Part shown: positions 53,619 through 63,459 of the stretch, piece by piece
Layout: each line of letters begins with the position of its first letter
Position numbering within the stretch: the stretch's first letter is position 1
Source of the DNA: Planktosalinus lacus
Lineage (GTDB): Bacteria > Bacteroidota > Bacteroidia > Flavobacteriales > Flavobacteriaceae
NCBI RefSeq assembly: GCF_014640155.1
Contig: NZ_BMGK01000005.1
Coordinates: 1-64,000 of the forward strand
DNA length: 64,000 bases
Reading direction: 5' to 3'
The notes under the pieces: model-generated
The model's input: the letters and a program-made list of their open reading frames with translations, nothing else
Told to the model about the DNA's origin: nothing
The model's database searches: none
Program-made: the position numbers and the translations under genes

Positions 53619-56438
53619 TTAATACCATCTTCTGGTAAATAACCTGAACAATGTTTCAGGGTTTAAAGTGACAATAAACCTAATTTTTTGGTCATATCTG
53701 TCTAATCCTGGCTCCCAACCGTTACTTGTATATAGCGGAAAATACAATTCAAAATAATCTGCAACAAGATTGAGTCGAACACCGGTATCAAAAAAAGTTT
53801 GAGTACCCAAACCTCTGTTATTAACCATACCCACATCACCATATGCATATATCCAACGCCAAATGTTGGTGCTTGAATTTAAAGTTAATATCCAACGATT
53901 GGCAAAAGGGGTTTCAAATTTTGATTTAAAACCACCTTCAGCAATAATCAACTGTTGGCTAAATAAACCAGTACTTTCTGAACGCCCGTAGTAATTGTAA
54001 TCAAACATGTAATCAGTGGGACGATCGAGTGCAAAACTGAAATAATCTGAACCAGAGCGATCATTATTTTTTAAGAAAGCTCCGGCAAAAAGTCTTAAGT
54101 TTAATTGGCGGTTATTTAAAAAGAGTTTCCTGTATTGGATAGTGGCATATATTTTTTGAAATTTATCGGCCAACTCATAATCAAGCTTATAAGTAAAATG
54201 GTCTATTAAGTTTACATTGGCATAGACATATTGAAAATTTATAACATTGTAGTTTGGTTCTTCAGGAATAACTACATCTAGATCAATATCTCTTTTTACA
54301 TAGACATTTCTTAAATTGATAAAACGTCTTTTATTACTTCTCAGGTTTTTTTCCCTGAAAGCAAGTGTGCTCCAAAAATTAAATTTATTGTAAAATAAAT
54401 CCGTGTTATACGAAAACCTGTTATAAGAAGTTCCAAACCGAAGGGAGTACATTTTTTTGTTTTCAAAATCATGAAAATACCTTAAACTACCTCCACCAAC
54501 AAATGTTTTTGAAGTAAAGCCAAACTGAGGATCAAGTTTGAAAAGAAAGTTTTTTGCCAATACTGTTTTATTGTATAGTCGAGAACCTATAGTAAGGCCG
54601 TCATATAAGTTGTATTCAAATATTGGAATGACAAAAAGTTGATGATATTCAGGATCTTCAACATCTTGTAGTACCCTAACCTGAATAGGTTTGTTAAACA
54701 AGCCACTGGTTTTTTTGTAATTATTTCGTTTGTTGAATTCCGGTAGGATTTGATGATAATCAATAGCAACCCTATCTGCACCATAAGCTGGGATGGTGAT
54801 TGTTTGTGTGCTGTCAAAACCTTCTTGCCATTGGGTATGGACTATGTTTTTTTTATACATTCCGAAAAGAGGAAAGGGCATTGCGTTTTCACGTCTGTTC
54901 TTTATTGTGACTTTGAGTGAATCATCACTGGGTTCAATTTTTTTAATTTTATAATCCAACTTTTTGTTTGTGCTCACAAACTCCTCAAAAAACCAATTGA
55001 TGTTTTTTTGAGTGTTTGATTTTAAGATAGTTTCAAAAGAAGAGACTGAAGTGCTTTTGAGCGCATATTGATTGTAAAACTCCTGAATACTTTTTGATAA
55101 GGTTTCACCACCCAAATAGTTTTCCAGGTAATTTAAACCAACACCACCTTTATATCCTGAAGCAATTTCTGCATTGAATTTAATGAGCGAATCTCTGGAA
55201 GTAGTTAATGGCTGGTCAATGTTTAAGCGTGCAGAATTCAAGTGTAAAAGTGGATATTGGTCATTAAAATTTAATTGAGCACCGTGAAACCATCTTAACC
55301 CCCATACTTTACTGAGGTTGCCAACTATTTTCATGTCAGGATAATAGCGATCTGTATATTTTTTGATTAGATATATTTGTAATGCACTTAATAGCCAGTG
55401 TTCCTCACGAGGATTGATTTGAATGGTGTTTTTAATATAAACACCGGTGATGGTTTTAAGTTGTTCAATATCATATTGAAAACCATCAGGAAATGGTCTA
55501 ATAAAGTTAGGTAATTGATTGAGTCCCCAAGCAGGGTTTTGCAAGTAATCTTCATTAGAGACTACCATTTTTTTGAATGGATAGGGCCCTAGCTCTTGTT
55601 CAAGATACTTAATAATTCGGTCAATCTGAATGGCTTTTAATGGTGGATACAAACCTTTGTCATCTATACTGGTGTGAACTTCAAGATCATCAGTTATTAT
55701 CACTTCAAAAGCTGGCTCCTGGTTGAGATAGATTGTAGCTGCATTTCGTTTAATTCCAAAGAGTTGTGTGTTTTTAAAACCATTTTCCTTTCTTTGACTC
55801 AACACATCAAGTTGGGAAGTTAAATGAAAATAATCTGGTGTTTTAAAGTTTATATTAATGTTTGAAAGCGGCATATAAAAGTCATCCAGATTTTTATGGC
55901 TGAAATGTTTCCAGTCTTCATTAAAAACTGCGGGGGTTATAAACCAGTACCTTAAATTATAGTCACCATTTTTGAGATGTCCATATCGAGTAAATTTACT
56001 GTCAGGTAATTTCACTTCATATACCAGATTGAATGTATAACTTTCACCTGGTTTTATGGGTTTGTGAGGAGTAGCTTTTAGAATATCCCTTTCTTTGCCA
56101 CGTTCCCAATGTAAATTATTGAGTTCTTCGTTTGAAATAGAATGAACAATAGTTTTACCTCTTTTGTGACTTCGTTCAAAATGAAACTGGCTTTGAAAAT
56201 TATCTGTAAATCGTTTAGCCAGAGGTGTTGTTTTTTTTGAAAAGGCATTTGCCCAATCGAGAAAATAAATAGTGTCCAGTGTATTCTCTGAAGTGTTTTT
56301 ATAAACTATCTTTTGGCGTATTTGAAGAAGATGCTCTTTAGTTTCCAGCTTAACATCAATATGGAGGTCATGTTGTGCCATACTATTTAAAGTGCACAAC
56401 ACCAGAATGAAACACAAAAATTTAATCTTCTTTTTCAA
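53619..56438 (-). CDS. M1-like pseudo-peptidase fused to an outer-membrane beta-barrel
   Basis: A 939-residue exported protein with signal 1-21 (ending NSMAQ). It begins at a TTG directly after the TAA of the upstream nuclease gene, so it appears translationally coupled. Residues 25-550 follow the gluzincin/M1 layout: beta-sandwich, then GPYPFKKMVVSNED and PAWGLNQLPNF where an active enzyme has G-x-M-E-N. The HExxH and third Glu are missing (LKTITGVYIK, and EEHWLLSALQIYL in place of LNEGFA). From about residue 570 the chain becomes strand-rich and ends in aromatic RRWY, as in a BamA/surface-antigen-type barrel (PIFEYNLYDGLTIGSRLYNK). Probable surface or periplasmic binding protein. Confidence 0.8.
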   Translation of the reverse strand: MKKKIKFLCFILVLCTLNSMAQHDLHIDVKLETKEHLLQIRQKIVYKNTSENTLDTIYFLDWANAFSKKTTPLAKRFTDNFQSQFHFERSHKRGKTIVHSISNEELNNLHWERGKERDILKATPHKPIKPGESYTFNLVYEVKLPDSKFTRYGHLKNGDYNLRYWFITPAVFNEDWKHFSHKNLDDFYMPLSNININFKTPDYFHLTSQLDVLSQRKENGFKNTQLFGIKRNAATIYLNQEPAFEVIITDDLEVHTSIDDKGLYPPLKAIQIDRIIKYLEQELGPYPFKKMVVSNEDYLQNPAWGLNQLPNFIRPFPDGFQYDIEQLKTITGVYIKNTIQINPREEHWLLSALQIYLIKKYTDRYYPDMKIVGNLSKVWGLRWFHGAQLNFNDQYPLLHLNSARLNIDQPLTTSRDSLIKFNAEIASGYKGGVGLNYLENYLGGETLSKSIQEFYNQYALKSTSVSSFETILKSNTQKNINWFFEEFVSTNKKLDYKIKKIEPSDDSLKVTIKNRRENAMPFPLFGMYKKNIVHTQWQEGFDSTQTITIPAYGADRVAIDYHQILPEFNKRNNYKKTSGLFNKPIQVRVLQDVEDPEYHQLFVIPIFEYNLYDGLTIGSRLYNKTVLAKNFLFKLDPQFGFTSKTFVGGGSLRYFHDFENKKMYSLRFGTSYNRFSYNTDLFYNKFNFWSTLAFREKNLRSNKRRFINLRNVYVKRDIDLDVVIPEEPNYNVINFQYVYANVNLIDHFTYKLDYELADKFQKIYATIQYRKLFLNNRQLNLRLFAGAFLKNNDRSGSDYFSFALDRPTDYMFDYNYYGRSESTGLFSQQLIIAEGGFKSKFETPFANRWILTLNSSTNIWRWIYAYGDVGMVNNRGLGTQTFFDTGVRLNLVADYFELYFPLYTSNGWEPGLDRYDQKIRFIVTLNPETLFRLFTRRWY

Positions 56439-57677
56439 TTATCTTTTAATAAATTTATATGTTTTGTTGTAAGGTGCAACTTTTAAGTAATACATTCCCG
56501 AAGCAACTCCTGATAAATCTATTTGTATTTGTTGGTTATTTGAATTGTTTACTGTGTTTATTTTTTGTCCTAAAACATTATAAATTTCAAATTCTAATTG
56601 GTTTAAAACCTGGTTATTTATTTTTAGTTCTAAAATGTCCGAAGTAACATTTCCCTTAGGGAAGGTAATTAATTCTGTCGCTGTAAAGTTTGAAGATGAT
56701 AAAGTTCTGTCAGTTTGAAGCTCCATAACAACAGGTAAGTGGTCGCTCATTAAATATAAATTATCCCGCAAGCTTTGTTCATATAAGCCATTGCATTCGG
56801 GAGAGTCAATTCTGTCATTAAAGCAATTACTGTTATTTCCATAAGCTTTGTAACTGTTTTCTACATAGGTCATTTCAGGATTGTCAAACATATTCTCAGA
56901 AAGAAGAATGAAATCAAAGCGGTCATCAAGTCCACCGCCTGCTCCTCCTCCAAAGCCTGAACTACTCAAACGAGTGCTTTGAGTGTGTAAATAAGAGAAG
57001 CTGGCATTATTATTCCATGATCCGGGAGCATCAATGGGGTCTGCAAATGTTATTGAATTATCTGGATCCAAGAGATGTTGATATGCAGGTTCAGAAGCTG
57101 TGTATACGTTTAAATCCCCGGCAAAAATCACGTAAGAATCTGAATCTATTGCCGCCAGATAATTTGTCAGTTGAGTAACCATTTGCAAACGTAATTGCTG
57201 GTTGGATGTTCCTGTACTTGACTTTAGATGTGTTACGTATATATCAAGATACAAGGGGTTTGTTGCTTGGTCTATGGTGTTCATCAATAATCGATATCTG
57301 TTAATATCTCTTACGGTTGTTGTAATAATATCTATGGCAGCTAATGAAAATTTTTCTGATTTGAAATACATCATTTGTTGCAACTCAGCATTTCCTGATT
57401 GATTATCAAAATAGGGCGCTCGCTCATAACTAGTGCCATTTGCATTTAAGGAGTTGTTTAAAATAAGGTCTGCACCAAATTCGTTTTCCAATTCACAAAT
57501 CATAAAAATGTCAGGATCATAAGTATCTAAAATACCTTTAAGTAACACAGGTCTGTTTGAAGGTGGAGCAGATGGAAAGTCAAAAACATTGTAAAACATG
57601 GTTTTAATTGTTTCTTGGGCAAAGAGCCCTTGAAAAACAAATAAAAGGAGATAGAGAATGTATTTTTTTAAAGGCAT
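56439..57677 (-). CDS. Secreted endonuclease/exonuclease/phosphatase-family protein with T9SS sorting domain
   Basis: A 412-residue secreted hydrolase: signal peptide (1-20, ending GLFAQ), an EEP domain at about 22-325, and a type A sorting domain at about 340-412 (LKINNQVLNQLEFEIYNVLG, then SGVASGMYYLKV). Catalytic features are YNVFDF, ELENEFG (Glu), THLKSS, GDLNVYT (Asp/Asn), DDRFDFIL and SDHLPVV. It may degrade nucleic acids or phosphodiesters outside the cell. Loops contain Gly-rich GFGGGAGGGLDD. It lies 15 bases after the LOG-family gene. Confidence 0.9.
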   Translation of the reverse strand: MPLKKYILYLLLFVFQGLFAQETIKTMFYNVFDFPSAPPSNRPVLLKGILDTYDPDIFMICELENEFGADLILNNSLNANGTSYERAPYFDNQSGNAELQQMMYFKSEKFSLAAIDIITTTVRDINRYRLLMNTIDQATNPLYLDIYVTHLKSSTGTSNQQLRLQMVTQLTNYLAAIDSDSYVIFAGDLNVYTASEPAYQHLLDPDNSITFADPIDAPGSWNNNASFSYLHTQSTRLSSSGFGGGAGGGLDDRFDFILLSENMFDNPEMTYVENSYKAYGNNSNCFNDRIDSPECNGLYEQSLRDNLYLMSDHLPVVMELQTDRTLSSSNFTATELITFPKGNVTSDILELKINNQVLNQLEFEIYNVLGQKINTVNNSNNQQIQIDLSGVASGMYYLKVAPYNKTYKFIKR

Positions 57678-57692
57678 TTTTAAATAATTAGA

Positions 57693-58382
57693 TTAAAAGT
57701 TTGGACTTAAGTTGTATTCTCCATAGAAACTGTCCAAAATATGTAAAACTTCATCTTCAGTATCAACTAAATGTAACAGGTCAATATCACCAATGCTTAT
57801 GTTTTGAAATTTTTCTGAGAGTGTGTTTTTGATCCAGTCTATTAATCCTGACCAGAATTCAGTACCTACCAAAATAATTGGGAAACTGTCAATCTTATTG
57901 GTTTGAATGAGAGTCAAAGCTTCAAAAAGTTCATCAAGCGTTCCAAAACCTCCGGGCATCACAACAAATCCTTGTGAATACTTCACAAACATTACTTTTC
58001 TGACAAAAAAATAATCAAAGTCAAGACTTTTATCGCTATCAATGTAGGGGTTGTCATGCTGTTCAAATGGAAGTGCAATGTTGAGCCCTACTGAGGTTCC
58101 TCCGGCAAGATGTGCACCTTTGTTTCCTGCCTCCATAATACCCGGGCCACCACCTGTAATCACACCATAACCACTTTCAGTAATTTTTTTAGCAATTTTT
58201 TCGGCCAACTTATAATATTTGTTTTCAGGCTTTGTTCGAGCAGAACCAAAAATAGATACACATGGACCAATGCGGCTCATTTTTTCATATCCATTTACAA
58301 ATTCTCCCATTATTTTAAAAATTGCCCAGGAGTCATTAGTTTTTACTTCATTCCATTCTCGGGAGTGTTTATCTCTTCTCAT
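57693..58382 (-). CDS. LOG-family (TIGR00730) Rossmann-fold protein
   Basis: A 229-residue protein with GGGPGIMEAGNKGAHLAGG and the PGGFGTLDELFEALTLIQT motif (PGGxGTxxE) of cytokinin-riboside-phosphate phosphoribohydrolases and PpnN-like nucleotide nucleosidases. It likely cleaves an N-glycosidic bond in a nucleoside monophosphate; the exact substrate is unknown. It lies 51 bases after uvrA. Confidence 0.92.
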   Translation of the reverse strand: MRRDKHSREWNEVKTNDSWAIFKIMGEFVNGYEKMSRIGPCVSIFGSARTKPENKYYKLAEKIAKKITESGYGVITGGGPGIMEAGNKGAHLAGGTSVGLNIALPFEQHDNPYIDSDKSLDFDYFFVRKVMFVKYSQGFVVMPGGFGTLDELFEALTLIQTNKIDSFPIILVGTEFWSGLIDWIKNTLSEKFQNISIGDIDLLHLVDTEDEVLHILDSFYGEYNLSPNF

Positions 58383-58433
58383 ATATCTATATTACTATAA
58401 CCGGTTAATTTGATTTTATCCTAATGCTGTTTG

Positions 58434-61265
58434 CTAAATTAATTCTTTTTTTAAGAATCTTGCAGTATGACTGCTTTTATGCTTAATAACTTCCTCAGGT
58501 GTTCCGGTAACGATTATTTCTCCGCCTTTTTTTCCTCCTTCGGGGCCAATATCAATAATATGATCTACAGTTTTGATCACATCCAGATTGTGTTCTATGA
58601 TAACAACAGTATTTCCTTTATCTACCAGTTTATTCAAAACCAACAGTAATACCCGAATATCTTCAAAGTGAAGCCCTGTTGTGGGTTCATCGAGAATGTA
58701 AAGCGTGCTTCCGGTGTCTCTTTTAGAAAGCTCAGTTGCCAATTTTACGCGCTGGGCTTCTCCTCCTGAAAGTGTTGTAGATTGCTGTCCTAAGGTGATG
58801 TATCCCAAACCAACATCTTGTATGGTTTTTATTTTTCGGAATATTTTTGGAATGTGTTCAAAAAACGGAACGGCTTCATTTATGGTCATTTCCAAAATAT
58901 CATAAATTGATTTTCCTTTGTATCTGATTTCGAGTGTTTCTCTGTTGAATCGTTTTCCCTGACAAGTCTCACATTCTACATAAACATCGGGCAAAAAGTT
59001 CATTTCAATCACTTTCAAACCCCCACCTTGGCAGGTTTCACATCTTCCACCTTTTACGTTAAAACTAAAACGACCCGGTTTATACCCTCTAATCATTGCT
59101 TCGGGCATTTTAGCAAATAGATTTCTAATTTCTGAAAATACACCGGTATAAGTCGCAGGATTGGAACGTGGTGTTCTGCCTATTGGTGATTGATTCACAT
59201 CAATCACTTTGTCAATGTGCTCAAGACCTGTAATCTTTTTATAGGGAAGTGGTTTTTTAACTCCGTTGAAAAAATGGGCATTTAAAATAGGATAAAGGGT
59301 TTCATTAATCAAGGTAGATTTACCACTTCCGGAAACACCGGTGATTCCCACCATCTTACCAAGTGGAATTTCCAATGTTACATTTTTAAGATTGTTTCCG
59401 GTAGCGTTTTTTAGGACTATTTTTTTATTGGTTCCTTTTCTTCTTTCTTTTGGTATTTCAATTTTTTTGGTGTTGTTGAGGTAGTCTGCAGTAAGTGTTT
59501 TGTGTGTTTTCACATCTTGTGGTTTACCTTCAGATATAATTTCACCACCATGTTTTCCGGCAGCTGGACCAATATCAATGATGTGGTCTGCTTTTTCAAT
59601 CATATCTTTATCGTGTTCAACCACAATGATTGAATTTCCAAGGTCTCTAAGTTGCTCAAGTGCGTTGATGAGCCGAGCGTTATCTCTTTGGTGCAAACCA
59701 ATGCTGGGCTCATCAAGAATGTATAAAACGCCTACAAGCTGGGAGCCTATTTGAGTTGCAAGGCGAATGCGCTGTGCCTCTCCTCCAGAGAGAGATTTAG
59801 AGCTTCGGTTTAGTGAAAGATAATTTAACCCCACATCTGTTAAAAACTGAATTCTTGAATTGACTTCTTTTAAAATTTCTTCAGCAATTTTAAATTGTTT
59901 TTTTGAAAGTTTTTCAGGAAGTTCTTTAAACCAAAGTTGGAGTTCGTCAATATCCATTGCAGCCAGTTGTGCAATATTCTTATTGTTTATTTTAAAAAAT
60001 AGCGACTCTTTTTTTAATCTGCTGCCTTCACACTCAGGGCAGGTTATATGATTCATAAATTCTTTTGCCCAGCGTTTCAGTGAAGTAGACTCATTGGTGT
60101 TATAGGTGTTTTGAATGAAATTGGCAATACCTTCAAAATCAATTTTGTAGTTTCTTGTAACTCCCAGAGATTTGCTCTCTATTTCAAATTTTTCTTTACC
60201 GCCATATAAAATCATTTCAACAGCTTCTGCCGGAATTTTTTCAAAGGGATCCGTAAACTTAAAATTGTATCTTATTGCGATTAATTCCAGCTGTTTGAAA
60301 ATCCAGTTGTTTTTTTGAGGTCCCTGCGGAGCCAAGGCTCCCTGCTGAATTGATAATTTTTTGTTGGGTACAATTTTATCAACATTCACTTCATGAAGAT
60401 GACCTAAGCCATTGCAGTTGGGGCACATACCTTTAGGCGAATTGAATGAAAAATTATTGGGCTCTGGAAGCGGGTAAGAAATTCCTGTTTTGGGACACAT
60501 CAGTGCTCTGCTAAAATATCTTACTTCTTGCGTGTCTTGTTCTAGAAGCATCAAGATATTTTCCCCATGATACATCGCTGTCTTAATGGCTTCGTTCAGG
60601 CGATTTTGGATTGATGTATTTTCTCCAAGCTGTAATCTGTCAATAACTATTTCAATATCGTGGGTTTTATACCGGTCAACTTTCATTCCTTTTGTAATAT
60701 CTAAAAGTTCACCATCAACTCTTACTTTTAGAAACCCTTGTTTTGCAATTTGTTCAAAAAGATCTCTGTAGTGACCTTTTCTACTGCGTACTACCGGAGC
60801 TAAAATTGTAACTTTTTTATTGGAATAGTCTTTTGCTATGAGCGATTTGATTTGCTCATCACTATAACTCACCATTTTTTCACCGGTGTTATAGCTATAT
60901 GCATCTGCAGCTCTTGCATAGAGTAGCCTTAGAAAGTCATATAATTCAGTAATTGTACCTACTGTTGATCTGGGACTTTTGCTGGTAGTTTTTTGTTCAA
61001 TAGCGATTACCGGCGACAGTCCATCAATTTTATCAACATCGGGGCGTTCAAGGCCTCCTAAAAATTGGCGGGCATAGGCTGAAAATGTTTCAATATATCT
61101 GCGTTGGCCTTCTGCATAAATTGTATCAAAAGCAAGCGAAGACTTTCCACTACCTGAAAGCCCTGTTATTACTACTAATTTTTCTCTGGGAATTTGTACA
61201 TCAATATTTTTTAAGTTGTGTACGCGTGCACCTAAAACAGTAATGAAATCGTCATTTTTTGTCAT
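58434..61265 (-). CDS. uvrA: Excinuclease ABC subunit A
   Basis: Damage-recognition ATPase of nucleotide excision repair, 943 residues. The two ABC halves have Walker A loops [18 protein letters not shown] (near residue 31) and [17 protein letters not shown] (near residue 640), zinc-binding Cys pairs ([16 protein letters not shown]...CETCQGKR), and signatures [16 protein letters not shown] and [15 protein letters not shown]. The length matches E. coli UvrA (940). A TATCTTTG element lies five bases before the start. Confidence 0.98.
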   Translation of the reverse strand: MTKNDDFITVLGARVHNLKNIDVQIPREKLVVITGLSGSGKSSLAFDTIYAEGQRRYIETFSAYARQFLGGLERPDVDKIDGLSPVIAIEQKTTSKSPRSTVGTITELYDFLRLLYARAADAYSYNTGEKMVSYSDEQIKSLIAKDYSNKKVTILAPVVRSRKGHYRDLFEQIAKQGFLKVRVDGELLDITKGMKVDRYKTHDIEIVIDRLQLGENTSIQNRLNEAIKTAMYHGENILMLLEQDTQEVRYFSRALMCPKTGISYPLPEPNNFSFNSPKGMCPNCNGLGHLHEVNVDKIVPNKKLSIQQGALAPQGPQKNNWIFKQLELIAIRYNFKFTDPFEKIPAEAVEMILYGGKEKFEIESKSLGVTRNYKIDFEGIANFIQNTYNTNESTSLKRWAKEFMNHITCPECEGSRLKKESLFFKINNKNIAQLAAMDIDELQLWFKELPEKLSKKQFKIAEEILKEVNSRIQFLTDVGLNYLSLNRSSKSLSGGEAQRIRLATQIGSQLVGVLYILDEPSIGLHQRDNARLINALEQLRDLGNSIIVVEHDKDMIEKADHIIDIGPAAGKHGGEIISEGKPQDVKTHKTLTADYLNNTKKIEIPKERRKGTNKKIVLKNATGNNLKNVTLEIPLGKMVGITGVSGSGKSTLINETLYPILNAHFFNGVKKPLPYKKITGLEHIDKVIDVNQSPIGRTPRSNPATYTGVFSEIRNLFAKMPEAMIRGYKPGRFSFNVKGGRCETCQGGGLKVIEMNFLPDVYVECETCQGKRFNRETLEIRYKGKSIYDILEMTINEAVPFFEHIPKIFRKIKTIQDVGLGYITLGQQSTTLSGGEAQRVKLATELSKRDTGSTLYILDEPTTGLHFEDIRVLLLVLNKLVDKGNTVVIIEHNLDVIKTVDHIIDIGPEGGKKGGEIIVTGTPEEVIKHKSSHTARFLKKELI

Positions 61266-61270
61266 AGCTG

Positions 61271-61278
61271 CAAAGATA
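61271..61278 (-). promoter_or_regulatory. Probable -7 element of uvrA
   Basis: TATCTTTG on the minus strand, five bases before the uvrA ATG, which predicts a leaderless transcript. No LexA-like box was seen. Confidence 0.35.
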
Positions 61279-61349
61279 CTTATTTCACTTCAAAATTTTA
61301 GGGTTCAACTTATTGTGAACTGTTAAATAAAAGGAAAGATTTTTTGGAT

Positions 61350-62363
61350 TTAAACTTCTATCTCTTTGGTTAAAAACTGATAGAAGGAAGTCATAATGTA
61401 AAAGATGGTTCCGACAGTCACAGAAATGCTTAAAATAGCCAGGAATGAATGCAGGTCAAACATTTTGTAAATCAAGGGTAATAATACCCCACAAAAGACT
61501 AATGTTATAAAAATAGTAAAAATGTAGTTGACCATTTTAGGTAATTTTTGAGCTGCAAAAGTTTGAAACTGGTAGAGTTTTGGAATTACATCCTTATTCA
61601 TATACTCGCCTAATTTTGACAGAAAAACTTCATTAAAAGAAGAGTCTTCAAAAGCTTCGCTGTCAATTGACTGTGCTAATGTCATTATTTTATCCTGATG
61701 GCGCTCATAGACTGCGTCAAGGTCAAGAGCACTTTTATAGGTCCCAAATTTATAACCAAAATAATACCAAAGCCCCGAACCACATTTGTGTTCCAACCAT
61801 TTTTCTACAATGGCTTTATCGTAATGGCGGGGGTATCTAATGTTTTCTGTAACAATTTTTTCTTTGGGTGAAGTTAAAAGCAGTGCTTTTAATTCCAAAT
61901 AAAGATTTTCAGTATCTTGGTATGGGTGGTTTTCCTGTAAAAATTCAATTGCGAGTTTTGAATAGCCTTTATAAAACTCCTTTACTTCGAAAAAGTTTAA
62001 GTTGGCATATTCCTCATCAAGGTATTGCTTCAGGCCCGGAAGCCACATTTTTGAGCGATACAGTAAGTCAATGATATTTCTAAAATTGTGCATTTTTTGT
62101 GTCACATTATCTAAATCTGAGACGATATTGTTTCTTTTGTTTCTGAGATTAATAACAATTGTAGCCAGATAAAACATTATAACTACTGCCAGAACACCAC
62201 TTATGATAAGAGTAGTGTTTAAAATCGAATTTAGAATATCTATAAACTCTGGAGAATTATAATACCTGTCCCATAAAAAATAACCAATGGTAATAACAAG
62301 TACACCACTTAATATGAGTGGTATAAGAGCAACTAGATCTTTTAGAAAAGATTTATATCCCAT
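61350..62363 (-). CDS. Membrane protein of unknown function
   Basis: A 337-residue protein I do not recognise. Two helices lie at about residues 11-31 and 47-69, a charged 200-residue soluble region follows (about 70-272), and two more helices lie at about 275-297 and 305-327. The soluble part has many aromatic and acidic residues and one motif of note, WLEHKCGSGLWYYFGYKFGTYKSALDLD. It is 84 bases before uvrA and is preceded by a perfect palindrome. Topology would place both ends on the same side. Confidence 0.75.
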   Translation of the reverse strand: MGYKSFLKDLVALIPLILSGVLVITIGYFLWDRYYNSPEFIDILNSILNTTLIISGVLAVVIMFYLATIVINLRNKRNNIVSDLDNVTQKMHNFRNIIDLLYRSKMWLPGLKQYLDEEYANLNFFEVKEFYKGYSKLAIEFLQENHPYQDTENLYLELKALLLTSPKEKIVTENIRYPRHYDKAIVEKWLEHKCGSGLWYYFGYKFGTYKSALDLDAVYERHQDKIMTLAQSIDSEAFEDSSFNEVFLSKLGEYMNKDVIPKLYQFQTFAAQKLPKMVNYIFTIFITLVFCGVLLPLIYKMFDLHSFLAILSISVTVGTIFYIMTSFYQFLTKEIEV

Positions 62364-62719
62364 TTAATGTTATCCAGTAAGAAAGAAGGAGATTAAAGTA
62401 AACTTTAATTCAAGAAAGTTTGCGGTAAAAATCAGTATATATTGGATTTTCTTACAAAATAATCAAATTTAAATTGTCAAAATTATTTTAATTTTTTTGT
62501 ATTAAAACCCGGTAAAATTAATCCCCAATTGTATTACTGTTTATTGTTTAATGTGTTAGTTATTAGTTAACAAGTGCGCTAATTTAGTAAAATTCTTACA
62601 ATAAGTAGTAAATTACTTACATAAATTAATATTTTCAATATTAGAAAGTCAATTTAGACAGAAATAAATTTAATTCCTACAAGTCATTTTTAGCAGTCAA
62701 AATTAAGGAATGAAATTGA
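62364..62719. other. Intergenic stretch, AT-rich, with a perfect palindrome
   Basis: No gene, tRNA or clear promoter seen. It contains an 8-2-8 perfect palindrome (ATTAAAGT-AA-ACTTTAAT, 62392-62409) 28 bases before the start of the unknown membrane protein gene, and a second pair TAAGTA/TACTTA near 62606-62623. The rest is unremarkable. Confidence 0.5.
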
Positions 62720-63322
62720 TCAAAGATCAAATTGTTTATTTATTTCATTAAGTTTTTGATTGGAAAAGGGTATCAGTTCATTGAAAAAATCAGTGAATTC
62801 TTTTTCAAAATTTGAGTAGTATTTTTCAAGTTCAACAACAGCCAGGTTCATCTTTGATTTGTTTTTTGTGCGAAAGTTCATTTGATAAAGTATTTTGCTG
62901 ATACCGGGAATAGTAGCATAACTCAAAAGCCAGTTGTCAGTTAGCATGTAAGGTAACATTCTCTGAATGCGATTTGGCAGCACTTCATGATATTCGTTTA
63001 ACAGGTTGTAGAAGTTTTCAACATAAATATCAAGAGGAATATCGCTGTATTCGCTCCAGTTTTTTGCTAAAAAATGATCATAGAGTATATCAACTATAAT
63101 TCCGCTGTAGTGGCCATAGTTTTTGTGAAGTCTTTTGGTGCTTTGTCTTACAATGGGGTGTGCGTCTGTATAAGTGTCAATTTCTCTGTGTAATAAGATG
63201 CCTTTTTGAATGCCTATAGGGTAATTTAAATAGGTGTTCCCTTTAATACCATCAGCGATAAAATTTCCGACAATAATATCTTTATCGTTTCCTGATAAGT
63301 AAATATGAGCTAAAAAATTCAT
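62720..63322 (-). CDS. acpH: Acyl carrier protein phosphodiesterase-like (DUF479)
   Basis: A 200-residue protein like E. coli AcpH, which removes phosphopantetheine from ACP. The signature MNFLAHIYLSGNDKDIIVGNFIADGIKG, HREIDTYTDAHPIVRQ and ILYDHFLAKNW carry the conserved His and Asp of the HD-like fold. It stands alone, diverging from glmM, with starts 137 bases apart. Whether it truly acts on ACP in this organism is not shown. Confidence 0.88.
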   Translation of the reverse strand: MNFLAHIYLSGNDKDIIVGNFIADGIKGNTYLNYPIGIQKGILLHREIDTYTDAHPIVRQSTKRLHKNYGHYSGIIVDILYDHFLAKNWSEYSDIPLDIYVENFYNLLNEYHEVLPNRIQRMLPYMLTDNWLLSYATIPGISKILYQMNFRTKNKSKMNLAVVELEKYYSNFEKEFTDFFNELIPFSNQKLNEINKQFDL

Positions 63323-63368
63323 AAGGCAATTTACAAAATACCTTTCAAGTAATCCCGTTTTGGAATTG

Positions 63369-63376
63369 TATATTTG
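63369..63376 (+). promoter_or_regulatory. Probable -7 element of glmM
   Basis: TATATTTG fits the -7 consensus, 83 bases before the start codon. The -33 site is not TTG. Confidence 0.3.
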
Positions 63377-63459
63377 TTTTGTTATTCTGTGTGAAAAATG
63401 AATATAAACTCATACGAATTACAGTTTTATATTTTTACTTTCTAAAATCAATATTTAAA

